DNA of 64,000 nt from a virus. The notes beneath the pieces are model-generated. The model was not told where the DNA came from. It searched no databases and worked only from the letters and a program-made list of their open reading frames with translations. The position numbers and the translations under genes were made by a program. Shown here one piece after another: positions 26,501 through 34,354 of the stretch. Location of the stretch: positions 2,180 to 66,179 of IMG/VR virus record IMGVR_UViG_3300030118_004979; one strand, given 5' to 3'. Position 1 is the stretch's first letter. Every line of letters begins with the position of its first letter.

Positions 26501-28963
26501 CTTTCTTTGGTCTTTTTTTTTTACGTCTTCTGGAGTTTCAGGAGACGTGTCTTCTTGTTGTTTATCGGCCCTTTCTTGTTCTTTAATAGTATTATTTACA
26601 TCCTTATTTCTGATTTGACCATTTCTTCCTGTACCTTTTATATTTAAAGCTTTTTCTTTTGTAAGCTTACCATCTCTGACTGCTTGTTTTAATTTTTCTT
26701 TAGCTCCTGGAAGTATGTTATCTAAATTGTCAATTTGTTGTATGGTTTCTTTAAGATCTTTTTTAGCTGCTCTTTTTTGTCTTATACTTTGTACTGCTTG
26801 TGATATTTTAGTTATACCTCTACCTACTGCTGCAATTCCTGCAGGTACACTCCTACCTATAGCTTGACCAACTCTTTCTGTTCTGGAAGGTCTATCGGCT
26901 TTTTCTTGTTGAGCTTTTGCCTCTGCTTCTTGTTGTTCTGTAGCTTCTCTTTCTTTTCTTTGCTGTTCACCTTCTTGTGTAAAGGTTTCAAATTCTTCTT
27001 GAGATAATCCTTCCTGTTTAAATCTTTTATCTTTTTTTCCTGTAGTTTTTGCAGTACGTCTATTGTCTTTTGTTCTAGTATATATAGCTTGTATTTCTTT
27101 ATTTAGCTGTTGCTCTTCTTCATTTTTTATATTTAACAACTCATTAGTTTCTTCGTTAAGTAAATCTAAATTTTCTTTAAGCTCACTATCATTATTTTTA
27201 TATATATCTCTAAAATGCTGTTCTCTATCTTTTTGATTTTCTAATATCTGTTGCTTTTCTTTACCTATTCTAGCAAGTTCAACTTCATAAAAAAATGCTT
27301 GTTTTGCTCCAGCTTCAGTTAAACCTGTATTTACGCTGTGTTTTTCATACATCTTTTCTATATTAGTAATAGCTTCAAAAAATATGTCAGCAGTTTCTTG
27401 ATTCATTTTACCACTATTAACTTGCTCTTGAACTTTTGCCCTAACACCTGAACCATCACCTGAATAGTTCCAAATTTGTGAAGCTATAATATTATCTTGT
27501 TCTTTAGCTATATCTGTTCCATCTTGATATTTTTGTGTCCAAGTATCTATGTTTTTATTTAGTTGATCTATTTTTTCATTTAATTGTAGTGTTCTTTCTG
27601 CCTCTGCATCATAGTAACCTCTAGCACCACCAAATACAGCGCCCATACCAACACTTGTCCAAAATATATCTTTTATTTCTTTTGGAGCTTGTGATGTAGG
27701 AGCTGTTTTTAACCAATCAGTCCAACTATCATATTCATTTCCTTTTGCTTGTTCTTCTGTAGCATATTTTGCCCACTCTTGATATACTTCTTGAAAACCT
27801 TCTGTAGTTCCTTCAAAAGCACTATATCCCGCAGCTACACCTAAAGATGGCGCTGCTCTTTTTATTAAGCTTACAGTAAATGGTTTTATACCTTGACCAA
27901 ATTTTACTTTGGTTGGTTTTGATGCTGCTAAGTTTTTAACTATATTAAAACTTCTACCTAGTCCACCAAACAACATACCATATGATATAATATCAACTCC
28001 TGCCCAAGCAAGATTTTTACTTATAACGTTTTTAGCATAGCTAGCTGCTTGATCTGCTGTATATAATGGATTACCATTTTCATCAACATCATTAATCATT
28101 TGATTATATGATTCTCCAGCTAAATATGCTCCTTCCGCTACGTTAGCGCCAATACCACCACCAAACAAAGCTAGACCTTCTTTACCCCCTTTTGTTAAGC
28201 TTACACCTTTTTTGCCACCATCATATAATAACTTTCCAGTTAAGCCAGTTCCTTTAACACCAAACTTGCCTGGCTTTCCTGCAACTCTTGATCCCTTTAA
28301 AGCAGTTTTACCAAATCTTCCAAGTAATGCATTAGTACCTCTAACAGCCACTTTTGCTCCAATACCATAAGGTACGATAAATGAAAGAGCATATGGTAAT
28401 AATCTAGAAAATTTTGAAGTAAAGTACTCTTTAGTAAATAAATCAGAAAAAGTCATATCTTCAAATTTTTCTGATAATACTAATACATTATCATTTTGAT
28501 ATTGTTCTCCAACTCCTTTTAACCAATTTCCAAATTTTGTATCTGGTGTGGGTTCTCCTGGAGACACCCATGCTTTTAAAAAATTAATTGTATCACCTGT
28601 ACCTACTAAAAGATCGCCCCATCCAGCAGCAAAACCTCTAGTTGTTTTTTCTATATCTGTTCCTAAAAACGATCTTGGATCTTGTACAAGTTGTTCTGGA
28701 GCAGGAGTAGCACTTGCAGCGGCTAATCCTGCAAACTCATCTGTTATTCTTTGCTGTGATGCTATACCTTCTATAATTCTTTCTCTACTAATATCTCTTT
28801 GTGGTTCAGGCTTACCTAAGCTATCAAAAAAAGATACATTATCTTTAACTATAAGTTGATCATCATAGTTCTGTTTTACATCTTGTTCAGGTGATTGCGG
28901 TGTTTCTTGCAATCCTTGAACTAAAAAATCTAAACTTTTTGTAAAATCTAATTTTTCTGACAT
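17510..28963 (-). CDS. Giant virion protein: RNA-polymerase-like core, metallopeptidase motif, membrane-active ends
   Basis: 3817 residues. Residues 190-470 hold several Gly-rich hydrophobic segments (LLPYALSFIVPYGIGAKVAV at 189-208, others near 265 and 440), like ejected proteins that cross membranes. Residues about 480-960 are charged and coiled-coil; NIKGTGRNGQIRNKDV near 774-789 resembles a peripheral subunit-binding domain. HEAGH at 1053-1057 is an HExxH zinc-peptidase motif. K2085 and K2088, then GADLDGDSVH with D2381, D2383 and D2385, match the two barrel signatures of single-chain YonO- and crAss-type RNA polymerases. The C-terminus has a hydrophobic helix (3743-3758). Crassvirales carry such polymerases in virions to transcribe early genes; that role here is inferred. 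No interruption is seen. Confidence 0.8.
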   Translation of the reverse strand: MSEKLDFTKSLDFLVQGLQETPQSPEQDVKQNYDDQLIVKDNVSFFDSLGKPEPQRDISRERIIEGIASQQRITDEFAGLAAASATPAPEQLVQDPRSFLGTDIEKTTRGFAAGWGDLLVGTGDTINFLKAWVSPGEPTPDTKFGNWLKGVGEQYQNDNVLVLSEKFEDMTFSDLFTKEYFTSKFSRLLPYALSFIVPYGIGAKVAVRGTNALLGRFGKTALKGSRVAGKPGKFGVKGTGLTGKLLYDGGKKGVSLTKGGKEGLALFGGGIGANVAEGAYLAGESYNQMINDVDENGNPLYTADQAASYAKNVISKNLAWAGVDIISYGMLFGGLGRSFNIVKNLAASKPTKVKFGQGIKPFTVSLIKRAAPSLGVAAGYSAFEGTTEGFQEVYQEWAKYATEEQAKGNEYDSWTDWLKTAPTSQAPKEIKDIFWTSVGMGAVFGGARGYYDAEAERTLQLNEKIDQLNKNIDTWTQKYQDGTDIAKEQDNIIASQIWNYSGDGSGVRAKVQEQVNSGKMNQETADIFFEAITNIEKMYEKHSVNTGLTEAGAKQAFFYEVELARIGKEKQQILENQKDREQHFRDIYKNNDSELKENLDLLNEETNELLNIKNEEEQQLNKEIQAIYTRTKDNRRTAKTTGKKDKRFKQEGLSQEEFETFTQEGEQQRKEREATEQQEAEAKAQQEKADRPSRTERVGQAIGRSVPAGIAAVGRGITKISQAVQSIRQKRAAKKDLKETIQQIDNLDNILPGAKEKLKQAVRDGKLTKEKALNIKGTGRNGQIRNKDVNNTIKEQERADKQQEDTSPETPEDVKKKDQRKVVPKTKDYKRVESAGSRTIPKAKIEKGRGLVYYTIVKDDETISYVDQAGVSDKFVQSDEDVNIELEVRKPQVGQDNVVDIDGDLFYQFGDQLYESEIIVKINGEQVGKVAQRDFKQTLKKRAKKSDPKNITKKVIDEIKERTKKIYDSFKPSTALPTEEPNIDENFTRNFHRTNLYEYNLVKSIIDKKFPGYKGYLTSQQLIDSYGQRSVAFALGSSVIVNIDGARQSDIIHEAGHVYYGLMKDTPLMKRIRKVIYKSGIFKTTKLLYPELTLMNINGQKITVGEFYSQEKSSNKVLDSNVLTDIVNNLARAERKNDNNRMNELFTELRTQLKSLGHKEVRIDLQEPLIEESFTRALEAYSYGTSQTVIEGTKAQEQLRQDLIEFYKDIKNLTTEKEALELLNLSVDNIGDLDLEAAIKHVLLDFGSDRNTIPTVSNPARASMKKASNSRLKKVSGYSVVHASIGDYIGRNLTEDEIVRNVMNDLKKDHRLSDDELFKIRDYVRAIVIQTTKRNQLKIADQRLDKAINQIGLSTETIEDVSEDSENQNDLNAREEKDIALPTTLSAFTRKIVALFNYKNPAIPMDRKNLLHELLTISKSTKNEPFDFVMLLRKSTNHEIKSMLTVLDSVYQNSDVTNAKIIELKSPLDGLQIETLMNNTLIIDKEGKRTWKKYTATSSSVEDNALKSILDILQKDRTSKHDKIAKIYTNLFKVDPKDKVARREAAEEILGVLLDDSPKGLLIDKQALLNNPILFDDKQQYLEDIFFNFKEIGFTTKSGSRRKTIKLDNDKTWVVYKGKNEFEPTTDKFKPTGFFKYQVGKDLKGQKEIRQILTQGLVLSRSKNFLSIVDNVEKQGVSIFNKQNSLHNKSMRLAELVSKDYNFDSSNILSPENNIYTEILRNKLQKGLLLNEEGNILQNPFGIEINSGLMRYFISSKEGVEFEDMSLTLNALTSTELTASDFFNFIGIYNQKKNTEGFTYSQPIAVFSDKSRRYYVQSFAAHNTNMKNIILTKLKNNPAINAKYTKGQDIFPYTIVEKDGNLSIKEMPELVKQFSDYIKNNLELYEGNTQYNAIKNKREAYDAFLTSYLANKFMAQQVFIHDHRQSQSETDYIKRAAGAIASHTEFDKNVGVEPVIFKDLYVDDNLNITTEEENNYIENDAMGYMLPEQIEAVASKYGDIQKVGSVLKFVYYHTDIKSGETVYLKYAVHPLTPKMEQASPELKKIADVLRERHRMISENTIEDFKGDNIFKHGNLVMAVSESSTKVFKDGVSGPQGSKYVYDVNEDIDTINRLQNELYMQDGYTPLSGEGLGIQLELDKQSNERFFPSQLFYHLVTNIGVDEQALVNEMLQLRKEVMEANNIERNKALIKDEGATQDDVIKERDSFKTSMSPEVFGILVDSMFGFTDPRYPYLNSIYNSIAGGRIAHKGTKMYTKGSIAYQSSSLGLGLQSYKTPDDYFDDNGNFIADKFTNEQNKSDFESAILDLREENPNIIVSEAWVPEYLKAQGVNIGDIFIGTRIPAHGKVSSAVFIVKEFHDRLANTPSSNISIPAKVSSYWGADLDGDSVHMNFKWTDIETKVKNKSWRLKTNDFFDKYIQLVSKAEKKNELQSNIDFDEVSKKSIESVEKNTELSKIDIPTQLLPQGDAKMFEENVPSKRLVGIVAALQRVYNVFSNNNEQLPFNISFTNLQGETREVTQFFDDTTLENNTGNWYGVAQLLNIVLDNAKYQYAEKLGLNYQSIFPYVTLRRLGYSLEDISLIFNSPIVKKYMAFKKGQSKSYVSRNSDIEKMFGKEYDMSFNSLITFLQNEKLGKNLSSKTNWTKLSNRLKDGVNINIQDLLNNDRSANIDVVLMLYGLQQFNNDVVRPFGKAFTVHQSIEKNPLELKIIRDQIEEIINNEIIINPETVNIKTRKTKVGLNIPYTLGDSKSNPIVSHAMNLFDSFLNRASVTDIRYTPYMQSLLTTESAVQFLNDNKRAHLKSRIINQVIVNNLKKRMTLLYGARDPKTLIQELEDLQQLKPDNLFLNRILEIVEKKDGTKTLTYNTVEINELTSYKTINDIRKSFAKLSDQEKNLIFELEAEFNEFGFTGYPKAISFTPFFDQKYMESINNEIERIIQEDQNREYDEGSTVELELAEQMVVNPKDKYSVLEEIQKSSENDRFIVIEEDAFKGPKRKAKKYVGPNTSFNKDYLGDMDKEFTFNQWLADKGIRSEVIDKKSRTYQILKTRYSTYLNDFNIVKKFENTLSRKPLSSYTIKDLVDLANQFRKMDNTATKGMSYLIEKSIGQKMFEKQSKFLQESAKKQNFKYVIPGEDGAQQKDISNFRTWLGANNMTSDRPELQELINQAEIEYTNYINRFNVYRKRIKEKNDALVKSKNKGLTVLERLSASLRPSEKYRMIYGNIIVEEDGKIRLLSKQEYATKRNNLTKEERDYYLEYRAITKIMFDAQRDSGMKSLETYVPGMQMGVLESYDKSGLFGLYNMIINSSDYDRVKVKGIDLDGKEKLKTFYEWKNEVYKGRTVAISLTTGRKINELEKLRRKAKKFKKIGRNEDGSLIQLSDVEYDTLINHGAILKRFMDEKPEGTTDLDLEIIQEYERRKGIKSELTTLDINTALLEFVRGSLFSNGDKKYDGTEADLQRFGGMNNLSILTDAAIAFNKNLDNVNAVKYLTGWWKEGFLGRGKQQSFVGKTGDKVIDGFVKLTSLRLLGFDISIGAGNLLAGKYQELRKRGGSQFVKGEIRYFKDRGKALDILKRYRVVQHSFDDFVHLSERKGLWGKIEKASFIFMDKTEHYIQGASFLGFLTDAEYNTGIIDEQRVRYINNKIATLHGEGYTALDASLLSMYSFGRAILQFKKWFITLINDRFGGEEINRFGEVNIGSYQASTRFAAQFVRRYFRGEISMNQFYDEFKSLSPAKQEEIKAHLRGLGIATVIIALISMLDDEDEPDTVTLKYLKKLEKDIFVTTDSGRFVNYTIIPSSIGTAKKAVKYVGEVTSLEKE

Positions 28964-31098
28964 TATGAATTAAAATATTTAATAATATCTTTTCTAATTT
29001 TTTTAGATGAGTTATATTCTTTTTTTGTCAAATTCTTTTTACTCCATTCATCATACGCAGTTGGTCCTTTTTTAATAGCTTCTACCATACCATTAGCACC
29101 ATCTTTATAAAAACTTTCTTTTAAGAGTTTTGCACTAACGGCCATATACTCTGCACTATTTTGAACTTGTTGTCCATTTTGCATTTGAAAAGGATATTCT
29201 CTTTCTTGCATAGCATTTGTATATAAATCGGTAAATACTAATGGTAAAGCGCTGCTTATTTTACCGCTTGGTACATTAGCCATTGTTAATCCCATGGTTA
29301 GTTGAGAGTCAAATGTATTAATATAGTTATCCATTTCGCTAACTGAAGCAGCTCCAAATGCCGCAGCTACTTTATTTTTTACTTGCATTTTTCTTTCAAC
29401 ATCTAACATAGTTCTTTTTTGTTGCATTTCATAATCTAGGGCTTGTGTTTTTACATTGTTTAAATCTGTAGGATCTATTTTTTCATTTAATGCCATTCTA
29501 AATGAACTGTCTCCTAAATCTACTACATCATAATAAAAATCATCTGGACCTACATCATCATCTCTAAATTCAGCCATTAATACATGCTCTATTTGTGTAT
29601 CTCCTGAAAGTGTATTTTTAATTTTTTGTAAGTCTTCTGGATTATCTGTTTGTTTCAACAAAAATGAATTTAATTCACCGTTAGCATCTTTTCCTGATAT
29701 TCTTAATCCAATATGAAAACCATTTAATTGTAAATCTAGAACCCTATCTTCTGCTAACCAATCTAAATATTCTGATCCAGCTTTTCCTGGAGATTTTGTT
29801 ATGTCTTGTTCTTTTATTAACTGACCGCTATCATCATATTTACCTAACATAGATACACCATATACCATTCTATTTGCAGCATTATATTTAGGCGTTCCAT
29901 CTTGGTAACTTCCATATAAAGCTTCCATTACAGCCGTCTCTTTATTAGTATTAGTTAAAACTCTATCGCTAGCTATAAGTTGTCTATTAAGTACAAAAGG
30001 ATTAAACTCTCCGATTTTTTCAGTTTTATCACCAGGAGATACTCCCAAAATTCTATCTAAATTATCATATATAGCTCCACCACTATACTTTTGAAATAAT
30101 GTATTTATGTCTGTAACACGCTTACCATCTATTACAACACCTTGTGTTGTTAAATCAATAAATGAATTTAAGTCATTAATTCCAGCTTGATTTATAGCAT
30201 CTAAGCTAGACTTTATTTCATTTGCAAATGTTGTATTTATAGCGTTTTTACTAAAGTATTGTTTACCACCTATTGCTGTTCCTCCTGTAATAGAATCATC
30301 TACACCTAATTCATCAATAATAAATTGTTTCATTTCTTCTTCCCCTATTGTGTTAGCAAAGTTACTATACTCACTAAGAGGTATACCCTTATCGTTCATT
30401 ATATCTTTAATTATAGCACCTCTATTTACTGAAATAATATCTTCTAAAGTAATATTAGTTCCATAAGTTTTATGTTGATATATTCTATCTAACTCTTCTT
30501 GATCATTAGGTAAGTAATCTGTTCTTTGTCCAGCATAATAAAAGTCATCTGATTCTCCATTTAACCATGAGTTAAATCTTTTATGTACACCTTTTGTTAC
30601 AAATTGAGCATCTTCTGGATCTTGTGAGCTTAGAATATATCTTTCTAAATCAGGTCTAACTTTATTAACCCTTTGAGAAACAGGATTTCCTTGTAAATTA
30701 CTTTTATATTCTTGCATATAGTAATCTAAATTTCCGTATGCTCTAGCATTAGAAACTGATCCATATTTTCTTATAACATCTTGTATTTCATTCCAACCAG
30801 ATTGTGAAGCATGCCAATCATAAAAATCATCTACATCTTTTTGTCTTCTAAAATTTACTGACCTATTTTCGTCACCTACTTGTTGTTTTACAAATAAAAC
30901 ATCATCAGCTGTAGTTTGAGCTTGATTTATAAATTGTTGAACTGCATTTCTTTCTTTTGTCTCAGCTAATTTTTGTCTTTGTACATTTTGCAAAAGCTGC
31001 ATAGCCTGCATCTCTTGTTGCATTCTTGTGTTCTGCAATTGATTTGCAGTTTGCAATGGACCTAAAAGTGAACTATAATATCCAAAATCTAAACTCAT
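28963..31098 (-). CDS. Large internal or cargo virion protein, coiled-coil N-terminus
   Basis: 711 residues. The first 80 residues are Gln/Met/Leu-rich helix (MQQEMQAMQLLQNVQRQKL and beyond). The remainder is mixed helical with many Asp/Tyr motifs (DDFYYAGQRTDYLPNDQEEL) and no enzyme signature. Size and position, between the lysozyme protein and the polymerase giant and one base from each, match the cargo proteins of crAss-like virions that are ejected with DNA. Exact role unknown. Confidence 0.65.
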   Translation of the reverse strand: MSLDFGYYSSLLGPLQTANQLQNTRMQQEMQAMQLLQNVQRQKLAETKERNAVQQFINQAQTTADDVLFVKQQVGDENRSVNFRRQKDVDDFYDWHASQSGWNEIQDVIRKYGSVSNARAYGNLDYYMQEYKSNLQGNPVSQRVNKVRPDLERYILSSQDPEDAQFVTKGVHKRFNSWLNGESDDFYYAGQRTDYLPNDQEELDRIYQHKTYGTNITLEDIISVNRGAIIKDIMNDKGIPLSEYSNFANTIGEEEMKQFIIDELGVDDSITGGTAIGGKQYFSKNAINTTFANEIKSSLDAINQAGINDLNSFIDLTTQGVVIDGKRVTDINTLFQKYSGGAIYDNLDRILGVSPGDKTEKIGEFNPFVLNRQLIASDRVLTNTNKETAVMEALYGSYQDGTPKYNAANRMVYGVSMLGKYDDSGQLIKEQDITKSPGKAGSEYLDWLAEDRVLDLQLNGFHIGLRISGKDANGELNSFLLKQTDNPEDLQKIKNTLSGDTQIEHVLMAEFRDDDVGPDDFYYDVVDLGDSSFRMALNEKIDPTDLNNVKTQALDYEMQQKRTMLDVERKMQVKNKVAAAFGAASVSEMDNYINTFDSQLTMGLTMANVPSGKISSALPLVFTDLYTNAMQEREYPFQMQNGQQVQNSAEYMAVSAKLLKESFYKDGANGMVEAIKKGPTAYDEWSKKNLTKKEYNSSKKIRKDIIKYFNS

Positions 31099-32762
31099 TA
31101 TTTTTTCTTTTCAAATTGATTAACTAATCCAAGATTATTTTGTGGTGAACCTGATAAATAATTATTCATAATTTGTCTCATAATAGAAGAGTTTCCAGAC
31201 ACACCAGATAAAACATTAGATAAAGCTTGCGATGTAAATTGTGTGGCTGCTTGTTTATTAGCCAATTGCATTTGCATATCTTCTGTTCTTTCTTGCTCTG
31301 ATCTTTGTTGATCATAATTTTCTTTAAACATCATTAAGTCTGCATAAGAGTCTTGATTTTGTCTTCTAAGTTCTGCGTCTTTTGCTGCTACCTCTAATAA
31401 AGCAGATGATCTTTTAGAATCAAGAATACCACTTTGTGCTAAAAATTTAGCTCTATCTCCACCAGTGCCTCTAACAGCGTTATCTAATCCAATTCTATAA
31501 GCATTATCTATTTCTTTCTGTATTGCTCTTTCTTCTGCTGGATGAAAACCTTTTTTTGCCAGCTCTCTAGATTGTCTTAGGTGTTGATAAAATAGGGGTG
31601 ATAACTCTGCTCTTTTTTGTGGAGTTATTTCTTTCATAGCATCAGTTAATCCTTTTTTACCAAGTATATATGATATTATGGTAGAAGGACCACCAATACT
31701 ATCTAAAGTATTACTAGCCGCTTTTAGCACATCACCTAACTGGCCAGATAAATTCAAAGATGGTTTTTCTTGATTTTGCTCTTCAGTTGAATTTTCAGTA
31801 AGCTGCTGTGTCGTTTCATTTTCAGTATTTTGTGTTTGATTTAAATTTAAAGGCTGACTTAAATTTTCAAGCGGGCTTTCAACAGTTGGTGTTGCATCTA
31901 TACTTTCAACACGAACTCCTGGTTTTGTTTTTTCTTGTGTAATAATTCTTTCTTGTCCGCTTGGATCTAAAACTATTACATCTTCTTTTTCTCCTTCTAT
32001 TCTTGGTGTTTCTTCAGGCCCTTTATACTCGCCCTCTAATTGATATTGTCCATCTTTAAATATATATATTAAACCTTTGTCGTTTTCATAAAATTTACCT
32101 TCTTCAGCTTCACTATCTGGAACCATTAAAAATGGGCTATTAGTTGTTCCATCTCTTTTTTTTGGTTTTGGGTTAATTAAATTAAATTGTTTTCTAATTT
32201 GATTTCTTTGTTCATTATTTAAGGCTTGCCAATCTTGTAATTTATAACCAAATTTTTCTGCCTCTTCTTTTTCACTTTGTATACCTTCTTGAATTTGTTT
32301 TTCTAAATTACCTTTAGGTAAGTTTTTTAAATCGTCTTGTATATTTTTTGATTTATATAATCTATCTACTCTGTCTTGTACCTCTTCTTCTGATTGATCT
32401 TTTGGTTTTTCAAAAGTTTTCATAAAACCTCTAGTAGAATCTTGAACAGAATTATATGGTTGTTCCATATAAGTTTTAAACTCATTTTCTTCAAAAGCAA
32501 AATCTATTTGTCCTCTCCAATTGGTTTCCCAGTCTGGAACTGCTTTTAGAAAAGCATCTTTTCTTGATTTTAAAGTATATTGAAATAATCCTATACCTGG
32601 ATTTTCTACATCTCCCATTTGTACTGCATCAGAATAGTACATAGATTCTTTTGCTATATTAGCAAGTATACCAGCAGCTTTGATTTCAGTCATGCCTGGC
32701 TTAGTCATTAAATAATCAAATATTTCTTTTTCTGATACTAAATTTTTTCCAGGTTTTGCCAT
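31098..32762 (-). CDS. Virion-associated lysozyme-domain protein
   Basis: 554 residues. Residues 10-130 match the phage tail lysozyme pattern: MTEIKAAGILANIAKESMYYS (E39 as the likely catalytic acid), PGIGLFQYTLKSRKDAF near 55-71 and YNSVQDSTRGFMKTFEKP. The centre is low-complexity, rich in Glu, Gln and Pro; the last 180 residues are helical with Ala/Arg-rich coiled coils (RRQNQDSYADLMM and similar). It probably locally opens peptidoglycan during DNA entry. It lies among cargo genes, in one operon with the polymerase giant. Confidence 0.75.
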   Translation of the reverse strand: MAKPGKNLVSEKEIFDYLMTKPGMTEIKAAGILANIAKESMYYSDAVQMGDVENPGIGLFQYTLKSRKDAFLKAVPDWETNWRGQIDFAFEENEFKTYMEQPYNSVQDSTRGFMKTFEKPKDQSEEEVQDRVDRLYKSKNIQDDLKNLPKGNLEKQIQEGIQSEKEEAEKFGYKLQDWQALNNEQRNQIRKQFNLINPKPKKRDGTTNSPFLMVPDSEAEEGKFYENDKGLIYIFKDGQYQLEGEYKGPEETPRIEGEKEDVIVLDPSGQERIITQEKTKPGVRVESIDATPTVESPLENLSQPLNLNQTQNTENETTQQLTENSTEEQNQEKPSLNLSGQLGDVLKAASNTLDSIGGPSTIISYILGKKGLTDAMKEITPQKRAELSPLFYQHLRQSRELAKKGFHPAEERAIQKEIDNAYRIGLDNAVRGTGGDRAKFLAQSGILDSKRSSALLEVAAKDAELRRQNQDSYADLMMFKENYDQQRSEQERTEDMQMQLANKQAATQFTSQALSNVLSGVSGNSSIMRQIMNNYLSGSPQNNLGLVNQFEKKK

Positions 32763-34354
32763 TATGCCATATTATTTTTTTTCCACTTATTTATATTTTT
32801 CTTTGCAACCATAGCTATTTCTTTATCATCCATATTAGGTTTAAATTGATCTGTTGCATGATCATAAATACCTGCTCCTTTTTTTACTTTAAATGGTAAT
32901 ACTCCTTTTTTAGAATATATAGTTCCTGTATTGTCTACAGGCATCGGATTAGACTTATGCGTTTCTTTACCAGGTGTAATCATTTTACCACCCATAGCCT
33001 TTCTTATTGGTGCTGCAGCTCTTTTAAAATCACCTGAAGCTAAACCAGCTTCTACTTCATTTTGATCATTTACAACTAATTCATTACCTGTAAATTCTGC
33101 AACAATATTTTTAAGTTGTCCACCTTTTTGAAAAACTTCTACGTTTTCTCTAATTAATGGACTATCTAAATCCCATCTATAATCTTCTGTACCCACTGAA
33201 TCATAACCTTTACTTTGTTTGAAAAATGGATCTAATAATGGTCCAGTTTTTATTCTACCTGTTTCTTTAACTCTATTAGAAACGTCTTTTGAATTAAAAG
33301 TTGGTAAAACTGGTTGTATTGACTCTGCTTTTATACTTCCAGGTTTTGTTACTTGAATACCACTACCCTCTTCAGATACACTTCTGCCTAAAAGATCTAT
33401 TGTTCCTTTTTGACCTGTTTGAAGATTCAGTGAGCCGTCTGGATTTATTGTATATACTTTATTACCTTTCTCATCTACCACGCCTCTATCTTGGTAATAG
33501 TCATCATCATATTTTGTTACAAAAGAAGTAAATGTATCAAGAATGTTTCCAGCTTGTGAGGGTATTGATACAATAGCCCTGCCTAACCCTCTAAAGAATT
33601 CTAAAACTCCACCGTTACCATAACTTTTAGGATCATAAGGATTTTTCATTCTACCTCCATCTTTCATTATACCTATATTGCCACCATATTGATTTTGATA
33701 TTTAGAAGATTCTTCTGCCCAAGCATAAGCTTCTTTCATACTTTCATTCTTACTTCTTAAATCTAATATAGCTTCACTAATATTTTGTTGTCTTTCATCT
33801 AAAGCTTTTTCGTACTTTTTAATTTGTTTTTTTCTTTTTTTATCAGCTTTATCTTCTTCAAATAAACCCAAACCTAAACCCAATACAGCTCCAACTATCG
33901 CACCAGGTCCTCCTGCTACTTTTGCACCTAATGATGCTCCTGAAGCTATAGATCCAGCAAATTCTAAATCTGAATATTCATATGGATTTTGATCTCTTGT
34001 TCCAGAGTATAATGCTAATGGTAAAGCTAAATCAAAACCTTCAGTAGTGCCTTCTGTTCCTAAAAACTTACCTAACTTACTATGAGTTTCTTCACCAATT
34101 TTTAAACTTTTACCTATTGTTGATCCTACTTGTGCCTGACCAACACCTAATAAAAATTTATCTACATCACTTAAATTAGAGCCTAATCTTTCTGTTTCTT
34201 CAACAATATTTATAGGTTCTGGATTTTCAGATAAAATTCCGCTTATGTTAGTTCCATATGCTTCACTTGAATATGGATTTACAGACTCAAAGTTTCCGTA
34301 GTTATAAAAACTACCATATTGCTGCATTGCTCTTAAGACGTCTGAATATGCCAT
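32762..34354 (-). CDS. Internal virion protein with Gly-rich membrane segment
   Basis: 530 residues. Near residues 130-170 a run GASLGAKVAGGPGAIVGAVL followed by GLGLGLF forms a Gly-rich hydrophobic helix like those of ejected T7-type inner-core proteins. A charged coiled coil follows (KADKKRKKQIKKYEKALDER). The C-terminal part contains KNIVAEFTGNELVVNDQNEV, a motif recurring in Bacteroidetes phage internal proteins. Directly abuts the lysozyme protein, supporting a shared role in DNA ejection. Confidence 0.65.
   Translation of the reverse strand: MAYSDVLRAMQQYGSFYNYGNFESVNPYSSEAYGTNISGILSENPEPINIVEETERLGSNLSDVDKFLLGVGQAQVGSTIGKSLKIGEETHSKLGKFLGTEGTTEGFDLALPLALYSGTRDQNPYEYSDLEFAGSIASGASLGAKVAGGPGAIVGAVLGLGLGLFEEDKADKKRKKQIKKYEKALDERQQNISEAILDLRSKNESMKEAYAWAEESSKYQNQYGGNIGIMKDGGRMKNPYDPKSYGNGGVLEFFRGLGRAIVSIPSQAGNILDTFTSFVTKYDDDYYQDRGVVDEKGNKVYTINPDGSLNLQTGQKGTIDLLGRSVSEEGSGIQVTKPGSIKAESIQPVLPTFNSKDVSNRVKETGRIKTGPLLDPFFKQSKGYDSVGTEDYRWDLDSPLIRENVEVFQKGGQLKNIVAEFTGNELVVNDQNEVEAGLASGDFKRAAAPIRKAMGGKMITPGKETHKSNPMPVDNTGTIYSKKGVLPFKVKKGAGIYDHATDQFKPNMDDKEIAMVAKKNINKWKKNNMA

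Noticed and set aside
17877-28859. Several + strand frames of 60-140 residues opposite the giant gene
   Set aside because: All are antisense to an uninterrupted 3817-codon frame, rich in Ser/Leu/Phe as expected from the complement of AT-rich coding DNA.
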